Part shown: positions 25,503 to 34,880 of the stretch, in pieces | Layout of the letters: every line of letters starts with the position of its first letter | Numbering within the stretch: position 1 is the stretch's first letter | DNA from: Bacillus sp. USDA818B3_A | GTDB lineage: Bacteria; Bacillota; Bacilli; Bacillales; Cytobacillaceae | Direction: 5' to 3' | Assembly: GCF_009928415.1 (NCBI RefSeq) | Contig: NZ_JAABNN010000006.1 | Span: 139,551 to 203,550 of the forward strand | Length of the DNA: 64,000 nt | Notes under the pieces: generated by a model | The model's input: the letters and a program-made list of their open reading frames with translations, nothing else | Database searches by the model: none | Told to the model about the DNA's origin: nothing | Translations under genes and position numbers: made by a program

Positions 25503-26945
25503 TTATTCTAATGTAAAGCTATAAAAATCAATGGCACCTTCACCTTGGTAAGTAAAATACAATGCACTTACTCCGTAATTTATCTTTATAGGGGCTGAAT
25601 ACATATGCCATGGTTCCCCTGGAGTAACAGGAATCCGTGCAACCGTTTCACCGCCGATTGTTGTGCGAACCTGAAGTTCTCCATTTCCTGTCCCTCTCAC
25701 TTTAACAGAAATCTTAGAAACATTATCAATATTAAAATACTTAAACCCAGCTAGAGCTCCAGCCGTCATATTTGCAATATATTGATTTGGATGACCTTCC
25801 CTGTCCTCTCCCTCCTGTGTAAAGTACGGATGGGATTCGTCGATTACATAACCAAATTCATAACGTACAGCACCTGATCGGCTCATTAGATTGCAAGCAA
25901 TATAGGCAGGATACTCCCCTTTTCCAATTAGAGCACCACCATTTAATCCACAGCTTGTCATTTCCACTTGCCTGATACTTCCATCACTTTCAATATGAAT
26001 TTCCTCAGCACATGCCTGCCGTGAAAATTGATGCTTATTCGTCTGTCTATGATAAAACACATACCATTTATCCTTAATTTCGACAATGCTGCCATGATTG
26101 TTGCCAGTGTAATTCAATGCTTCCTCGTCCGTTCTGCCATTCAGATAAATATCCCCATTGGAAATAATAGTACCTCGGTATTTAAAACCGCCGATTGGAC
26201 TCTTAGAGGTTGCATAGCATAATTCATGCCCATTAAATGAAGAATAAACGAAATAATAGGTATCTCCTATTTTTCTCATGGATGAAGCTTCAAAAAATTC
26301 ATGGCCTTCGAAATCTGTCCCTACCCCAAGAGCCTTGTCTGGAAAAATATACTTAGGTCCCTCTTTTACCGTAATCATATCTGCTTCCAGTTCAATTACC
26401 ATGCCGCCTTTAATGGTTTGCTCTTCACATCCCAATTGTCCCCACGGAAAATTCTGAGGACAAAAGCCAGAGTAGAGATAAACTTTTTTATCATCGTCCA
26501 CTAGCACACCAGGATCAAATTGGAATCCCTCGCCTTCTTTGCCGCCGAGTAAAGTTCCGTCCTGGTATTGCACATGTCCGTAAAATTCATATTTACCCGC
26601 AGGCGAATCACAGACTGCTACTGCCATGACTCCCAGAAAATCAAATGCATAATATAGATAGAATCTGCCATCCGGGCCCTGTTGTACATCTGGTGCAAAT
26701 AATAATCTGTTATCAGTCTGCCCCATTGGATCCTGGACCTTCTGATAAATAACCCCTTCGTATTTCCAATCACTTAAATCATCTACCGGAGCCGACCAAC
26801 ATACATAATCATTTTCACAATACATCGTTCCATTAAACTTATCATGACTTCCGTACACATATACCCTGTCACCAAATACATATGGCTCACCATCAGGAAT
26901 ATATTCAAAGCTTGGTAGATAAGGATTAAATGCTTGCTGTTTCAT
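25503..26945 (-). CDS. Family 43 glycoside hydrolase with C-terminal CBM6-like domain
   Basis: A 480-residue enzyme without a signal peptide. The propeller domain (about 1-320) starts with NPYLPSFEYIPDGEPYVFGDRVYVYGSHD, read in two parts, and includes LLFAPDVQQGPDGRFYLYYA, FQFDPGVLVDDDKKVYLYSG and FFEASSMRKIGDTYYFVYSS; the Asp and Glu in these segments fit the GH43 catalytic residues. NHGSIVEIKDKWYVFYHRQ closes the propeller. The last 130 residues form a beta-sandwich like CBM6. Substrate is probably xylo- or arabino-oligosaccharide. The start has GGAGG five bases upstream. An AraC regulator is divergent, which suggests sugar-induced control. Confidence 0.85.
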   Translation of the reverse strand: MKQQAFNPYLPSFEYIPDGEPYVFGDRVYVYGSHDKFNGTMYCENDYVCWSAPVDDLSDWKYEGVIYQKVQDPMGQTDNRLLFAPDVQQGPDGRFYLYYAFDFLGVMAVAVCDSPAGKYEFYGHVQYQDGTLLGGKEGEGFQFDPGVLVDDDKKVYLYSGFCPQNFPWGQLGCEEQTIKGGMVIELEADMITVKEGPKYIFPDKALGVGTDFEGHEFFEASSMRKIGDTYYFVYSSFNGHELCYATSKSPIGGFKYRGTIISNGDIYLNGRTDEEALNYTGNNHGSIVEIKDKWYVFYHRQTNKHQFSRQACAEEIHIESDGSIRQVEMTSCGLNGGALIGKGEYPAYIACNLMSRSGAVRYEFGYVIDESHPYFTQEGEDREGHPNQYIANMTAGALAGFKYFNIDNVSKISVKVRGTGNGELQVRTTIGGETVARIPVTPGEPWHMYSAPIKINYGVSALYFTYQGEGAIDFYSFTLE

Positions 26946-27259
26946 AACTGCCTCCATTAATAAAATAATTATTTTTAACTATTATTTTTATTTTGATTTG
27001 GGTAAACTTTTATGGCTCTTTGAAAAGGAAAACTCTATTTTTTGCATTTACCCTTTTACACTTTTCAAGCAGCTCAATTAATTCCTTCCAGAATCATTAA
27101 AACGGTTCCCATCTTGACTGAAATAGGTGATACTATATAATCATGATTGCTGTTTCTAGTTCAGAAAACGGTATTTATTTATATTATAAAAGTAATTGAC
27201 TTAAACATGCGATTGTATTATCAAAGTGAAATTTACCCAAATCAAAGGAGTTAACAAGA
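26946..27259. promoter_or_regulatory. Divergent control region of GH43 and AraC genes
   Basis: A plus-strand sigma-A promoter toward the AraC gene is visible as TTGACT (27114-27119), a 16-base spacer and TATAAT (27136-27141). The octamer AAAACGGT occurs twice in the same orientation, near 27098-27106 and 27168-27176, which would suit the direct-repeat sites of AraC proteins. No other element was found. Confidence 0.45.
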
Positions 27260-28171
27260 ATGGGAAATATCTATGCAAATACCTATGAATCCACTAATGC
27301 AATACGACTTCCATTCATTGATTGGAACATACGCTTTTTTGGTGCTCATATGCAAACGGTTTCTAAAGAATGGTCAGTAGCAAGGGAGTTTCACCATGCT
27401 TTCGAGATTTTGATAGTTTTAGAAGGAGAACAGGAAACAATCATTGAAAACGAAACTTATTCATTAAACAGTGGAGATATTATGCTTATTCCTCCAGGGG
27501 TGGAGCATATCAATAGATGTATTTCAAATAACAATATGACCTATTTTTGCGCGCATTTTGATATTGATGAACCTTCTTTTCGAATAGAAATGTTGAAACA
27601 TTGTGATTTAATCTACACCTCTACTTCTCCTTTTTATCAAAGGATAAAAAGTACTCTTGAGAATTGGCTTGATCTACTATCAAAAACGAATGATAGACCT
27701 GTTAAAGACAAATTAAAGATTCAGATCGTCCTATTTGAGTTATTAGAGATCTTTTCAGACATTGTTTCACAAAATCAGAAGAATGTTGCAAACCTATCTA
27801 TGACGACAACAAAATATGCAAAAGAAATTGCAGATGCCATAAAATCAACTTTCAAACGACATTACTTAAATAATGCGGATGCAGATGTAGACCCTGCCAT
27901 ACATATACAGCCAATTATTGCTTCCCTTGGGTTAAGTCCAAATTATGGACTAGAAATATTTCAGAAAGTCTATAATATGTCCCCTCGAGCCTATTTATCG
28001 GAATTGAAATTACAGGAAGCAAAAATTTTAATACAGCAGCCGGAAATTTCTTTAAAAGAAATTTCGAATCGTTTAGGTTATAAGAACCTTTCTCATTTTA
28101 GCAGACAATTTAAAAGATGGACGGGAGTGAGTCCCACAGAATTCCGTAAAAATTCAATTCATAGACTATGA
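27260..28171 (+). CDS. AraC-family regulator with cupin sensor domain
   Basis: A 303-residue regulator. Residues about 35-110 form a cupin sugar-binding domain (REFHHAFEILIVLEGEQETIIE, then GDIMLIPPGVEHINRC). The C-terminal 105 residues hold the double helix-turn-helix, ending in ISLKEISNRLGYKNLSHFSRQFKRWTGVSPTEFRKN, read in two parts. A segment of about 80 residues links the two. AAAGGAG lies nine bases upstream of the ATG. It is divergent from the GH43 enzyme gene and is the obvious candidate to induce it when the sugar is present. Confidence 0.88.
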   Translation: MGNIYANTYESTNAIRLPFIDWNIRFFGAHMQTVSKEWSVAREFHHAFEILIVLEGEQETIIENETYSLNSGDIMLIPPGVEHINRCISNNNMTYFCAHFDIDEPSFRIEMLKHCDLIYTSTSPFYQRIKSTLENWLDLLSKTNDRPVKDKLKIQIVLFELLEIFSDIVSQNQKNVANLSMTTTKYAKEIADAIKSTFKRHYLNNADADVDPAIHIQPIIASLGLSPNYGLEIFQKVYNMSPRAYLSELKLQEAKILIQQPEISLKEISNRLGYKNLSHFSRQFKRWTGVSPTEFRKNSIHRL

Positions 28172-28284
28172 TTTTTGGTGTTAACAATAAAATTCTTCGC
28201 CAAGGAACTGAAGAAAATAGACGTTTAACCAAAATAAGATAGGGTACTAATAAACCTAGTATAAAATTTAGGAGGTTATTTAAT

Positions 28285-28614
28285 ATGTTACAAGAGCAAT
28301 ATCGAACAATCATTGAAACACTACACGAGTGTATGGTTGCATGTAACCACTGTTACGACGCTTGCCTAAAGGAAGAAAATAGCAATATGATGGTAGAGTG
28401 TATTCGACTAGACAGAGAATGTGCGGATATTTGTGCTTATTTAGAACAGGCGATTGGTAGAGGAACGCCATTTATTTTTGACTTAGCACAAGTGTGTGCA
28501 AGTATTTGTGAAGCTTGTGGAAATGAGTGTCAAAACCATCAGCATGAACATTGTCAAAAGTGTGCAGAAGCTTGTATGGAATGTGCAAAAGTTTGTAGGA
28601 ATTTAATTGCTTAA
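28285..28614 (+). CDS. Cys-rich four-helix copper-binding protein (Csp/YhjQ-like)
   Basis: A 109-residue protein with seventeen cysteines arranged as CxxxC and CxxC repeats along predicted helices (HECMVACNHCYDAC, ECADICAY, CASICEACGNEC, CQKCAEACMECAKVC), plus a His patch HQHEHC. This is the DUF326 four-helix-bundle family of cytosolic copper-storage proteins (Csp) and B. subtilis YhjQ. It should hold many Cu(I) ions in its core. GGAGG precedes the ATG. It has its own terminator. A copper amine oxidase and a Met/His-rich membrane protein are encoded 4-6 kb away, so copper handling recurs in this part of the window. Confidence 0.85.
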   Translation: MLQEQYRTIIETLHECMVACNHCYDACLKEENSNMMVECIRLDRECADICAYLEQAIGRGTPFIFDLAQVCASICEACGNECQNHQHEHCQKCAEACMECAKVCRNLIA

Positions 28615-28651
28615 ATACTTAAGAGATAAGCAAATGCAGATTTTTAACAAG

Positions 28652-28684
28652 AAAAGGTGTTTTCCCTTAAGGAAAGCACCTTTT
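28652..28684. terminator. Terminator after the Cys-rich protein gene
   Basis: AAAAGGTGTTTTCC (28652-28665) pairs with GGAAAGCACCTTTT (28671-28684), and CATTTATTTT follows. It also lies just past the stop of the convergent ZIP gene and could serve both. Confidence 0.8.
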
Positions 28685-28735
28685 CATTTATTTTGTCGCG
28701 CAATAGATTTAATTACCATTCTTTATAATAATGGA

Positions 28736-29470
28736 TTAGCTAGAAAAATGATCCATGATTAGTGATACCAATAGACCCATTGCTGCAATCAATCCAGTTG
28801 CTGTTCCGCTGTCTTCATATGCTTCAGGCATCATTGTTGAAGTGACCATAGCAATGATCCCGCCTCCTGCAAAGGCTGCTATTCCCGCTAATAAATATTC
28901 AGGAGCATTCGATAGAAAAAAATAACCTCCCCATGCACTAAACGAAGATATAACTAAAACTGAAATCCACAATACAAATATTTTTCCTTTGTGGTAACCG
29001 CTGTTTTTCAAGCCTACCGTACTAGAAAGTCCTTCAGGAATGTTACTTAGAAAGACCGCTGCGACTAACAGCCAGCTGACAGACTGCTGCTTTTCTAAAA
29101 GACTTGCTCCTATCATGATGGATTCGGGAATAGCGTCCATTACTGTTCCGATAAATATGGCAAGTCCCGCAGCTTTTACTTTCTTCTGATTTGATCTTTT
29201 TCTCTGATCGGCACCTCTTTTAGAAACTAAATAATTTAATATTGTAAATACAAGGGCACCTAAAGTAAAACCTATTCCCGTGGCCTTCAATCCCCCTTTA
29301 TGGATTGAATCTTGCAATAATTCGTAGGAAGCAGCTCCGATCAATATCCCTGTTCCAAATGCCATAATGTCACCTATGATTCTTTTCTTTATGGGTAAAA
29401 ATAAAGCTGCTAGGGAACCTAGGAAAACCGCAGAACCTGAGATAGCCCCCCACATCGCAGCATACCACAT
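28736..29470 (-). CDS. ZIP-family divalent metal transporter
   Basis: A 244-residue membrane protein with about eight hydrophobic helices. The ZIP metal-binding helices are recognisable as VMDAIPESIMIGASL (about 110-124) and LSNIPEGLSSTVGL (about 141-154), variants of the HNxPEG and HExPHE motifs with fewer His than zinc importers such as ZupT. A short basic loop at about 83-97 replaces the His-rich loop. It probably moves Zn, Fe or Mn across the membrane; the direction in this subgroup is uncertain. GGGGG precedes the ATG. It appears monocistronic. Confidence 0.82.
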   Translation of the reverse strand: MWYAAMWGAISGSAVFLGSLAALFLPIKKRIIGDIMAFGTGILIGAASYELLQDSIHKGGLKATGIGFTLGALVFTILNYLVSKRGADQRKRSNQKKVKAAGLAIFIGTVMDAIPESIMIGASLLEKQQSVSWLLVAAVFLSNIPEGLSSTVGLKNSGYHKGKIFVLWISVLVISSFSAWGGYFFLSNAPEYLLAGIAAFAGGGIIAMVTSTMMPEAYEDSGTATGLIAAMGLLVSLIMDHFSS

Positions 29471-29667
29471 AGAATTTCCCCCTTCCTAAGAAGTTTTCAC
29501 TTATGTATAAACTTAATCACGAACTTTTAAACATAGGACGGGGCAACACTCAGAGCAGCATTTGGGGATTAAGTTCTTAAAGGCTTATGAAAAGAGTTAT
29601 GTTCAAAATAGTAAACGACTCTCTATTCCTTGCTTACTATCTTTTATCTTTGATTTTTCATTTCATT

Positions 29668-30666
29668 TTATTTCATTAACTGATCTCTGTCAGCTGCATG
29701 AGGCGGCCTTTCCAACCACGCATGCTTAATTTGGAGATTTAAACTGTCCTCTGCGTAAAGTCCAATCTCTCCTTGTAATCGTACATATTCAGCCGCGATG
29801 TCACGCCTTGGACTAGCAGAAAGTGCTGTTCCGTAGTTACCCATTCCAGCTGCAGTCATCATGGAAACTTGATACAACATTAATTTATCGGAAAATGGAG
29901 ACTCTCTTGTGTCTTGGACTTCTGCATCCCAAGTTACAGGTGCAGGGAGATCATTTTCGTGAAGGTATTTACTAAAGACTTCAATTTGTTTCTTTGAAAT
30001 CTCCTTCCCCCTTCTGAAATAATCCCGTACATCTTTAGAGCTCGCAACCTGAGCAAAACCGGTTATTACTGCTGTACCCAAATGGTTAGTTTGTATATTT
30101 GAGAAGAGGTGAGTGATCTCTGCGGCTGTTAGTGGTCTTTGTTTACCCCACCAACCTGCTAAGAAATGTTGTTTTTCAACCATATCCACTTCTTGGAGAT
30201 AAGGAATATACGGAGACCTAATTTCTAATCCTTTAGATAGAAGTATGTTCGTTGTTTCATTAAACAATTCCATTGAAGATGAGATACAAGACATAAAATG
30301 TTCTCGAATATCATTACGAAATGTATGTGGTAAAATAGCACCGTATGTTACTATAGCCCCTTTCGTCATATGTTTCGTATAGTATAAAAAGAACTCATCA
30401 GAAAAAAGCCGTGGAGCATCTACATTTACATCGTTTTCAGTAAACCCAAGAGGAATCGCATGACCTTCTTCCTTAAAAATTTTTGTAACAACTTGTATAT
30501 GCTGTTGAGATAGATCTAAGGCATGCTCTATTACTTTTTTGATTTCCGCATCGTCGACCTTAGCTAGATAATACTTATAAACACATACAAACATAGAATC
30601 CGCTATATAATTTGCCCATAAACCACCTACTTCAGATGAAGTTAATCGAATATGATGAGTTTCCAT
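29668..30666 (-). CDS. DUF3231 family protein
   Basis: A 332-residue soluble protein of two ferritin-like four-helix repeats (about 1-165 and 170-332). Each has a segment such as LSQQHIQVVTKIFKEEGHAIPLGF and GKEISKKQIEVFSKYLHENDLPAP. This is the DUF3231 family, common in spore-forming Bacillus. Its biochemical role is unknown. GGAGG is well placed before the ATG. No partner gene is adjacent on the same strand without a terminator. Confidence 0.8.
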   Translation of the reverse strand: METHHIRLTSSEVGGLWANYIADSMFVCVYKYYLAKVDDAEIKKVIEHALDLSQQHIQVVTKIFKEEGHAIPLGFTENDVNVDAPRLFSDEFFLYYTKHMTKGAIVTYGAILPHTFRNDIREHFMSCISSSMELFNETTNILLSKGLEIRSPYIPYLQEVDMVEKQHFLAGWWGKQRPLTAAEITHLFSNIQTNHLGTAVITGFAQVASSKDVRDYFRRGKEISKKQIEVFSKYLHENDLPAPVTWDAEVQDTRESPFSDKLMLYQVSMMTAAGMGNYGTALSASPRRDIAAEYVRLQGEIGLYAEDSLNLQIKHAWLERPPHAADRDQLMK

Positions 30667-30765
30667 GAAAGTACCTCCAGTTTTATAACTGTTGATATTA
30701 TCCCCCTTTAAAATATACTTAATCTTACTTTTTCCTATTAAAGTTAGAAAATGGAGGCAAACGGC

Positions 30766-30804
30766 AAAAACGCCGTCAAATGCTAAATTTTGAAGGCGTT
30801 TTTT
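30766..30804. terminator. Terminator after the ammonium transporter gene
   Basis: AAAAACGCC (30766-30774) pairs with GGCGTTTTT (30796-30804), with an inner TCAAA/TTTGA pair. Both strands end in T runs. On the minus strand it closes the amt operon, about 90 bases past its stop. Confidence 0.75.
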
Positions 30805-30892
30805 AGGTGTTACTGCGTTTATCTAGAAGTATGTGAAGATCCTGTTTCATCTATAAATTATTAATGAATGAACTGAACTAGTATAAAACTAT

Positions 30893-32251
30893 TTAAGATA
30901 CATAAGTATCATTAGGAATTTCTAAAGCTGGAACTGTTGAGCTATAAGCTCTCTCTTCATGAAGACTAATGTCTAATCCCATTAATTCTTCCTCTTGTGT
31001 AACACGTAAAGGCACAAATAGTTTTACGATCTTTAAGATAATGAACGTTCCGACAACGCCAAGAATGATCGCTGTTGCCACACCCGTAACTTGGTGTAAT
31101 ATCAATTCAGGATTCCCATAAAGCAATCCATCCCTGCCTGCTGAATTGACACTTGTTGTCGCAAAAATACCTGTAGCAATCGATCCCCAAATACCAGCTA
31201 GACCATGAACACCAAATGCATCTAATGTATCATCATATTTGAATTTTTCTTTAATAAAATTGATGCCATAATAACTTACCGGTGCTGAAAGTAAGCCGAT
31301 AATGATGGCTGAAGGAACCGTTACAAACCCTGCCGCAGGAGTGATTCCTACTAGACCAGCGATTGCTCCTGTAGCTGTCCCGACTAAAGTTGGCCGTTTG
31401 CGGACTTTCCATTCAATTAAAAGCCAGCACAAACCACCAGCAGCTGCTGCAATTTGGGTATTTGCAAAAGCAAGAGCAGTAACGCCATTTGCCCCTAAAG
31501 CACTGCCTGCATTGAAGCCAAACCACCCAAACCAGAGAGTTGCAGCACCGATTAAAAATAGAACGACATTATGTGGACTGTGTTTTTTCTTTAAATGTTC
31601 ATACCTAGGTCCAATAATAATAGCGGCTGTTAGAGCACTTACCCCTGACAGAATATGAACAACTGTACCACCAGCAAAGTCAAGTTCACCTAGTTGTGCT
31701 AAAAAACCGCCTCCCCAAACCCAATGAGCCATCGGTGCGTAAATAAAGGTAATCCATAACAAACTAAAGAGAATCCAAGCCGGGAAAGAAATCCTTCCTG
31801 CAATCCCTCCAGAAATGATGGCCACGGTAATAGCGGCGAAAGCACATTGGAAGATAGCAAAAGTATAATGTGGTATGCTGTAACTGCCAAATGCAGCTTC
31901 TCCTCCCACCCCGTTAAATCCTAAGTAATCCAACCCGCCAATTAGTCCGCCTTTATCAGGCCCAAAACTAAGGGTATAACCCCATAAAACCCATACGAGC
32001 GTAATGATTAACAAGCTGACAAAGCTATGCATCATAGTTGAGACCACGTTCCGATCACTTACTAATCCTCCATAAAAAAGAGCTAATCCTGGAACATGCA
32101 TGAAAATGACGATTGCCGTTGCTATTAACATCCAGGTTGTATCTCCTGAGTCAACCTTTGGTGCTGTTGTGGCTGCAAACGCATTAATAGGAACGATGAA
32201 AAGAAAGGCAAGAAACGTGAATAAGACCATACTCTGTTTTTTACGCAACAT
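30893..32251 (-). CDS. amtB: Ammonium transporter (Amt/MEP/Rh family)
   Basis: A 452-residue membrane protein with a cleavable-looking N-terminal signal (MLRKKQSMVLFTFLAFLFIV, then NAFA) and eleven membrane helices. Conserved stretches include WMLIATAIVIFMHVPGLALFYGGLV, GGTVVHILSGVSALTAAIIIG with the first pore His, and DAFGVHGLAGIWGSIATGIFA with the second. It takes up ammonium/ammonia. No glnK-type PII gene follows, unlike most amt loci. It lies downstream of the amine oxidase and the Met/His-tailed membrane protein on the same strand, so it may scavenge ammonium released by amine oxidation. GGAGG precedes the ATG. Confidence 0.92.
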   Translation of the reverse strand: MLRKKQSMVLFTFLAFLFIVPINAFAATTAPKVDSGDTTWMLIATAIVIFMHVPGLALFYGGLVSDRNVVSTMMHSFVSLLIITLVWVLWGYTLSFGPDKGGLIGGLDYLGFNGVGGEAAFGSYSIPHYTFAIFQCAFAAITVAIISGGIAGRISFPAWILFSLLWITFIYAPMAHWVWGGGFLAQLGELDFAGGTVVHILSGVSALTAAIIIGPRYEHLKKKHSPHNVVLFLIGAATLWFGWFGFNAGSALGANGVTALAFANTQIAAAAGGLCWLLIEWKVRKRPTLVGTATGAIAGLVGITPAAGFVTVPSAIIIGLLSAPVSYYGINFIKEKFKYDDTLDAFGVHGLAGIWGSIATGIFATTSVNSAGRDGLLYGNPELILHQVTGVATAIILGVVGTFIILKIVKLFVPLRVTQEEELMGLDISLHEERAYSSTVPALEIPNDTYVS

Positions 32252-32285
32252 ACGAATACCTCCTTAAGATTCTTTTACTATCATT

Positions 32286-32861
32286 TTAATGCTGGTGTTG
32301 ATGGTTCATATTCATCTCCGGCATATCAACGGGAACATGGGAACGTGTCTCCATTGTGACAGCAACACCTATTACTGAAATGGAAAGAACGAGTGATAGC
32401 ATAAGCGGGGTTAATTTGGTTTTTATCATGGCATTCTGTTTTACAACCTCTTTATTAACCATAAACATTAAAGAAATAATAGATAGTAAATAGAAGATAT
32501 CCATGGCAACAATGATAAATGTTTGCCGGTTTTCTGGGGTCATATCTCCAAGCATCGCCCCCATCATGGCTCCCATAAAGCTGGCAGATAATGCTTCAAT
32601 GATTCCAGAAACTCCAAAAAAGCTGCCAATAATGAAGGTAAAAACACCGCTGACAATAATGGATAATACGGTCGAATACGCTAGTTCTCCTGGCATTAAC
32701 AGTGCAAGGATCAGACCAATCATTGTACTGGTTACCATTCCTGCTCCCATCGAAATACATTTTCCTGTTGCTGGGCTGACACATTGTTTCTTTGAAGCAA
32801 CGTGTATACTAAAGAATATATTGTAAAAAACAATCATTGCTGAACTACTCAAAACTAACAT
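32286..32861 (-). CDS. Membrane protein with Met/His-rich C-terminal tail
   Basis: A 191-residue protein of four to five membrane helices that I do not recognise as a named family. Features are a short Cys-containing loop (KKQCVSPATGKCISMGAG, about 24-41), a helix rich in Gly and Met (FMGAMMGAMLGDM) and a tail ending MPEMNMNHQHQH, the kind of Met/His cluster that binds copper. The start is the ATG with GGAGGTG upstream; an in-frame ATG 39 bases earlier lies inside a hairpin. It is between the copper amine oxidase gene and the ammonium transporter. Supply of copper to the oxidase is a plausible but untested role. Confidence 0.72.
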   Translation of the reverse strand: MLVLSSSAMIVFYNIFFSIHVASKKQCVSPATGKCISMGAGMVTSTMIGLILALLMPGELAYSTVLSIIVSGVFTFIIGSFFGVSGIIEALSASFMGAMMGAMLGDMTPENRQTFIIVAMDIFYLLSIISLMFMVNKEVVKQNAMIKTKLTPLMLSLVLSISVIGVAVTMETRSHVPVDMPEMNMNHQHQH

Positions 32862-32882
32862 ACCTTCACCTCCATTTATAAT

Positions 32883-32911
32883 ACGGGAGCTGGTTAACAA
32901 CCAACTCCCGT
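32883..32911 (-). terminator. Intercistronic hairpin after the amine oxidase gene
   Basis: Thirteen-base arms with one mismatch (ACGGGAG-TGGTT and AACCA-CTCCCGT) lie between the oxidase stop and the next start. On the minus strand only ATTATAAAT follows, not a T run, so it may be a partial terminator or an mRNA-stabilising or processing element. Confidence 0.5.
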
Positions 32912-32921
32912 TTCTATCTTA

Positions 32922-34880
32922 TTAATGACAAGAATCACCTTTTGTCATACTGCAAGCTGTTTTCGCCTTTGGGCGAGGCAGATCTAGAGCTGGGTTACGG
33001 TCAAAAAATCCTACTGGTTTCAATTGGAAGCTTTGATACGCAGTTGGCATGACCGGCCAGTCTTCTGGTCTAGTAATATGGTGATGCCCCATTGTGTACC
33101 ATACAACAATATCTTCATTTACAATATTACGGTCAGCTTTTACATAATGCTCTAAGCTATCTCCACCTTTTGATTGGTTCGGATATTTTCCAGAAGCATA
33201 CATTTGGTTTCGATCATATTTGGTAACATGGAGATGATTTTTGATAAATCCTGCACGTTTAATGACACTAGCCTCATCTGTAGCGAACGGAAGACAGTTT
33301 TCACCAGTAACAATTTTATATCCGACTGGTTGGCCAACGAAGTTTTTCGAATTCGGATTAACAATTTTCCATGTTTTTTGGGTGGCCAAATCAATATTAC
33401 TTACTGATTCTGATTCTGTTTTAAAGGCTTTTGCTATCGTATAGAAGGCATTGTTATTTGGATTTTCTGGACCTGCTTTTTCTGCAACTGTGTAAGATTC
33501 AACCAAAGAGTTTTTCACCCCATCAAGGATAGGGTCGATTCGGAAGTTAAAGAAATGCTGATGATATGGCGCGTTCACCTGTGGTGCAACCTCTGTTCCA
33601 TATTTAGGAACTTCCCCTACATCTAAAGCACCCACATTTAAAATACCGGTTAATTTCACTTCACACTCGATCGTTCCATCTGGGTAGAAAGACCAGAAGA
33701 ATCCATAATCATAGTTTGCTACTGTTGCAAAGAAAGAGATGACTAGACGACGAGAACGCCTTACTTCTACACGGTTTGTCCTCCAATCCGTATGCTTCCA
33801 TGCAACCCCATAATCTTCTTCATGAAGACAAACCGCATTTTTCACTGTGAATGGTTCCCCTTTACTATTGGACATCACGGCATCAAAGTATTTAATATAC
33901 CCTACACAGTCACAGCCTAACTCCAAAGAATTGGCAAGCTGACCAATCCCGTATTCCCCAGCGTCAAACGCATTTTGCCAGTTATGAGCTGGGTTTGTAT
34001 CACTGTAAGGTACCACCATTTCAGATAATGCTGCACGGTAAAGAATAGGACGAACCTTTCCTTTATCCTCATACCCTACAGTGTGAAGAACAAGCCCTTC
34101 TCTTGGCGTGAATCCAAAACGAATATTCCATTTTTGCCACTTAATGGAGTGCCCGTCAATTTCAAAGCTTGGACCTTCAGGCTGAATGATATCCAATGGT
34201 TTTACATCTTGGCGAATATCAATTGGGTAACTCTTTGCTTCTTCCGGAGTATAAGCAGCATCTGTTGGCGGAATGGGTTTCACTCCGTAGTCCTCAATAC
34301 GGATGATTTCCATTTTATTTACATCAACAACCGGAATGAGACCAGTAATAGGATACGCATATCCATTTTCTCCTTCAGCTGGCCTTACCCAAGCTAACGC
34401 ACGAACCAATCGTTTCCCTTCATCTTCTGGAATACCAAAGTAACCAGATGACCATGGATCGATCATCACTAAACTTGGATCGGTGATGCCGCGTTTTAAA
34501 AGGGCAGCTTGATAATCTGGGTCATTTTTCACTAATTCTTCGACTGCATCAAATTCATCAAGGATAAAGCCTGGGCGAACATCTGGAATAAATTCATAGG
34601 AAACCACTTGTTCTTTTGTAAGTGAAACAATCGCTTCAAACGTTTCATTCGTTTCAGGTTCTAATAGAATAATAAAAACTTCTCTTTCAAACGTATCTCC
34701 CTCTTTAAAATGAAGAACCAAGTCTTTTTCAGGTTCATTTAAGACCACCTGAGCAAACCGAGCAGAATCAGTTAGATTCATTTCATTTCTTAGAATGGCT
34801 ACTGCTTTAGTGATTTCCTCTGTTGTTAATGGCTCTAAAGGATGTGCCGCAAGATTTACTTTCATTTCGGATGCTTTCAT
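32922..34880 (-). CDS. Copper/topaquinone primary amine oxidase
   Basis: A 652-residue cytoplasmic-looking copper amine oxidase (EC 1.4.3.21 type) that converts a primary amine, O2 and water to aldehyde, NH3 and H2O2. The topaquinone precursor is Y390 in ANYDYGF. The catalytic-base Asp is in FDAGEYGIG (D306). Copper ligands are H440 and H442 (YHQHFF) and a third His in GHHHITRPEDWP near residue 602. The length is close to Arthrobacter phenylethylamine and methylamine oxidases. Downstream genes encode a possible copper-binding membrane protein and an ammonium transporter; an AraC gene and hxlAB diverge from it. The substrate is inferred to be a small amine, perhaps methylamine; aromatic amines remain possible. 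Confidence 0.93.
   Translation of the reverse strand: MKASEMKVNLAAHPLEPLTTEEITKAVAILRNEMNLTDSARFAQVVLNEPEKDLVLHFKEGDTFEREVFIILLEPETNETFEAIVSLTKEQVVSYEFIPDVRPGFILDEFDAVEELVKNDPDYQAALLKRGITDPSLVMIDPWSSGYFGIPEDEGKRLVRALAWVRPAEGENGYAYPITGLIPVVDVNKMEIIRIEDYGVKPIPPTDAAYTPEEAKSYPIDIRQDVKPLDIIQPEGPSFEIDGHSIKWQKWNIRFGFTPREGLVLHTVGYEDKGKVRPILYRAALSEMVVPYSDTNPAHNWQNAFDAGEYGIGQLANSLELGCDCVGYIKYFDAVMSNSKGEPFTVKNAVCLHEEDYGVAWKHTDWRTNRVEVRRSRRLVISFFATVANYDYGFFWSFYPDGTIECEVKLTGILNVGALDVGEVPKYGTEVAPQVNAPYHQHFFNFRIDPILDGVKNSLVESYTVAEKAGPENPNNNAFYTIAKAFKTESESVSNIDLATQKTWKIVNPNSKNFVGQPVGYKIVTGENCLPFATDEASVIKRAGFIKNHLHVTKYDRNQMYASGKYPNQSKGGDSLEHYVKADRNIVNEDIVVWYTMGHHHITRPEDWPVMPTAYQSFQLKPVGFFDRNPALDLPRPKAKTACSMTKGDSCH

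Noticed and set aside
27090..27180. Possible cre sites at AAAACGGT copies between GH43 and AraC genes
   Set aside because: Both copies miss the consensus at three or more fixed positions, so I list them only as a repeated octamer.
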